Shown here: positions 31,122 through 33,162 of the stretch, one piece after another
Layout of the letters: each line of letters begins with the position of its first letter
Numbering within the stretch: position 1 is the stretch's first letter
Assembly (NCBI GenBank): GCA_022826515.1
Contig: JAJDUT010000096.1
Location: 1 to 33,162, forward strand
From: Candidatus Latescibacterota bacterium
GTDB lineage: Bacteria; Latescibacterota; UBA2968; UBA8231
Direction: 5' to 3'
DNA: 33,162 nt
The notes under the pieces: generated by a model
Databases searched by the model: none
What the model was told of the DNA's origin: nothing
Seen by the model: only the letters and a program-made list of their open reading frames with translations
Translations under genes and position numbers: made by a program

Positions 31122-31508
31122 CTAAGCCTCGCACAGCCGTTCAAAGCAGCAATTTACGAATTTCGACAGCGTCCCTTTCCACGGTTCGCAGCCATTCCAG
31201 CGTGCGTCGTTAAACAATGCGGCGAATGCAATCTCCTTTGAGGGGCCAACGCTGATGGTAAGCATCACATTTCGGTTGATGACCCAATCGAAATCCAATT
31301 CGCCATGTGGGGTGGCTGCAACATCCGGTTTGCCGATATGAGGCGGGAATTCGTCGATAAGTTTTTGGGCAATATCTACTGTCTCTGGAGCAAGTGCAAG
31401 AGCACCTTCCCCATCCCAATCTTCAGTTCCGGCTTCCTCAAGCAGACTGCGAACTTCGCGCTTGAGTGAAACTCGCTCCTCATTCGGGTAATTAGACAGG
31501 GCTTCCAT
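31122..31508 (-). CDS. EDWDGEG-motif protein, second copy
   Basis: A 128-residue protein. ATG at 31506-31508 is chosen for AAGGAG five bases upstream; a GTG at 31514 would overlap that site. It shares with 20333-20752 an N-terminal helix, EDWDGEG (29-35), a helix with the A-x-x-T-(V/L)-D pattern, and a strand motif GELDFDW (69-75). Overall similarity is low, so this is a distant paralogue. The C-terminus (DARWNGCEPW onward) has extra Cys residues. It has no neighbour like the partner gene at 19942. Instead it lies between the broken HsdM-HsdS gene and the ATPase. Function unknown. Confidence 0.6.
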   Translation of the reverse strand: MEALSNYPNEERVSLKREVRSLLEEAGTEDWDGEGALALAPETVDIAQKLIDEFPPHIGKPDVAATPHGELDFDWVINRNVMLTISVGPSKEIAFAALFNDARWNGCEPWKGTLSKFVNCCFERLCEA

Positions 31509-31542
31509 GTTCACTCCTTCTGGTTAATTTGGCCTACGATTG

Positions 31543-33030
31543 TTAATCGTCTCCCCACACCCGCCCAATCGCCGCCCGAATCTTCCCCTCCATCCGCTCC
31601 ACCAACTCCCGGTTAGCGTCGACGAGGGACTGCTCGGCTTCGATTTCGGCGACTATGGCTTGCTGTGTTTCGAGAGGTGGTAGGGGAATTTGGAGTTCTG
31701 TCAACTGTCTTTTGGTAACTCCTTGTATAGTCGAACCCTGACTTATATTTTTGAAGTTTGCGACGCTATCTCTGAGTATGTACGCCAAATAGTCTGCATT
31801 GATTCCATCTTTTATTACTAGACCTTGAGAGTCTTGGCTAATGCAAACATCAAAATTCGTTTTGAACAACTTGCCTAGCCCAACTCTCGTTACGACAATT
31901 ACATTGCCAGCAGGAATCAAGTTAGTCGCTGATTTTCTAATGGCTTGATCCGTTATGTATTTTCTAGGTTCTGCTGTTTTGATGTTTACAATATCTGCAC
32001 TAGTAATCCATGGAATATCACCAGCCCAATAATCTTTGTTTTTTGTGGACGGTGTACCTCCACTCAAAATCGAATTACACATCTCACCCAACTCCACCGT
32101 CGGCCACTCAGGATCAACCACAATCTGCGGCCGATAGTTGTCAATCACCGCCCGCGCCCCGTCTATCACCCGCTGATACCCCTCAATCTCCGCCACAATC
32201 TCCCGCTGCACTTCCAGCGGCGGCAGGGGAATTTCGTACTCTTCAATGAACTTTCGCGGCACACGCTGAAGTCCACCAGTGCCCGTCATGTTACTGATAC
32301 CAGATTGGCGAAATAGTGGATGGGTAACGCAAAAATAAATCCATTCCGGGAGCACTCTTTCAGAACTGCGAAGCACATAAAACTCGCTGGAACCAAATCC
32401 AATACCATTTTTTAAATTTCTCGCAATACCGGCCTTACCGTTTTCAAAACACGGTGTCACCTTGGCGAGCAACACATCTTTATCTGCAAAGTAAGTGTAG
32501 CTCGCTCCCACCTCACCAAGTACTCTGTGCTCTTTAGCGACGAATGCGATTTGGTTTTCGTTTATATCTGCCATCGGTACAAAGGCGACTTCAGTATCTG
32601 CTGGGAATTTAGAGAGTTCGGATTTACGAGGGTTGACAGTACAAATCTGTCCAATTGGAAAAAACGGGAATGCGGCGCTAATTCCTACATTCTCCCGATA
32701 CCTTTCCCCGCTCAGATTATACTCCCCACCCGCCGCAATTTTCCCCTTCTCGGCAACCAGCCCAAATTTAGGTTGAACGTTGTCCGCAGTGTATTCCACT
32801 CTAGGTTCCGCTACCCCATCACTCGTCCCCGACTCGCCCGCCCGCAATCGTCCTAGATACTCCCCAAGCTCCTCCCTCACCTTCGGTAAGTCATTCTCCG
32901 CAATCTCCCGCCGCTGCGCACCCAAATCAAACCCATCATTCTCCACCTTAAAAAAGGCAACGCGATCCGTCTTTTGCGCCAGCGCCTTATCCAGCAGCAG
33001 AATGGATGTCTTAACCCCCGACTGATTCCC
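31543..33030 (-). pseudogene. hsdS: Type I restriction-modification HsdM-HsdS fusion, 5' truncated
   Basis: A 495-codon open frame without a valid start. Its first residues are the conserved C-terminal part of an HsdM methyltransferase (SGVKTSILLLDKALAQKT...FFKVENDGFDLGAQRR). The apparent start at 32946 is a GTG for Val inside that block. A stop codon TAA lies at once upstream (33031-33033), so the catalytic half of HsdM is missing. From about residue 120 on it is an HsdS specificity subunit with two target-recognition domains, each ending in the family linker IPLPPLE-x-Q-x-x-IVAEIE. A mobile element end probably caused the break. The S part could still be intact, but it has no start. Confidence 0.82.
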
Positions 33031-33105
33031 TTACACTTTTGAAAATAGGGCTGCTGCCCATAGTTTATAGCTCTCTTTTAACCGCCTAAGATCAAAGGAG
33101 GGCCT

Positions 33106-33162
33106 TATGAGCAGCAGCGAACAGGTATATAACCGATTGCTGGGTAGGTTGCAAGCACTCGT
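33106..33162 (+). CDS. Start of a gene at the window edge, possible transposase
   Basis: An ATG at 33106 follows AAAGGAGGG by five bases, a very strong ribosome site, and opens a frame that runs off the window after 18 complete codons (MSSSEQVYNRLLGRLQAL). The N-terminus resembles my recollection of IS4-like transposases, which often begin with (E/Q)Q(L/V)YNxLLxxLQ. Its position right after a truncated gene supports a mobile element. Confirmation needs the sequence beyond the window. Confidence 0.45.

Noticed and set aside
1..33162. tRNA, rRNA, riboswitch or CRISPR features
   Set aside because: Reading by eye found no T-loop-like GGTTCGAATCC in gaps, no regular spacer-repeat array and no rRNA-like stretch. 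A dedicated scan could still find a weak one.

Overview
The window is a GC-rich chromosomal segment from a diderm (Gram-negative type) bacterium: it carries lipoprotein signal peptides, a tandem RND efflux operon and strong AGGAGG-type ribosome binding sites. No ribosomal or other phylogenetic marker is present. The mix of families (paired Gfo/Idh/MocA oxidoreductases, mannonate dehydratase with an enolase-superfamily protein, a phytanoyl-CoA-dioxygenase/HEAT fusion, an ABC exporter with a DUF1854 partner, a lipoprotein with RDTVTV repeats) resembles uncultivated Latescibacterota/Poribacteria-like heterotrophs. That placement is an impression with low confidence.

Layout. 0-0.7 kb: the start of a lipoprotein leaving the left edge, a decayed 3' fragment of an oxidoreductase, and an orphan YgiT-type zinc-finger protein. 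0.7-3.4 kb: two Gfo/Idh/MocA oxidoreductases and a lipidated bifunctional-nuclease-domain protein, all on the minus strand. 3.6-11.5 kb: an RND efflux operon (adaptor plus two different permeases) driven by a tandemly duplicated operator/promoter module. 11.7-14.5 kb: an ABC exporter with an N-terminal zinc ribbon, plus DUF1854. 14.7-17.5 kb: a sugar-acid cassette (UxuA-like, MR/MLE-like, GNAT). 17.6-19.9 kb: a small membrane protein, a duplicated helix-hairpin-helix protein, a DUF4258 toxin-like pair and a TetR regulator. 19.9-20.8 kb: an overlapping two-gene module of unknown function, preceded by a perfect 13-bp inverted repeat. 21-27.3 kb (minus): PhyH-HEAT, then an NAD salvage operon read as pncA-pncB-aminotransferase-nadE with TGATG overlaps at two junctions. 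27.4-29.2 kb: a divergent HisI variant and a hydroxyacid-oxoacid transhydrogenase. 29.3-33.2 kb: a defence-like cluster with a NYN nuclease, an OLD/RecF-like ATPase, a second member of the unknown 'EDWDGEG' family, and a type I R-M HsdM-HsdS fusion broken next to what looks like the end of a mobile element.

The most promising undescribed element is the EDWDGEG family. One copy (20333-20752) overlaps a partner gene (19942-20346). A second, diverged copy (31122-31508) sits between the truncated HsdM-HsdS gene and the ATPase. Short repeats of at least three kinds (a 10-bp-period repeat in two copies at gene 3' ends, AATTNNN heptamer arrays, and a TTCGACA palindrome) fill the gaps between metabolic genes.
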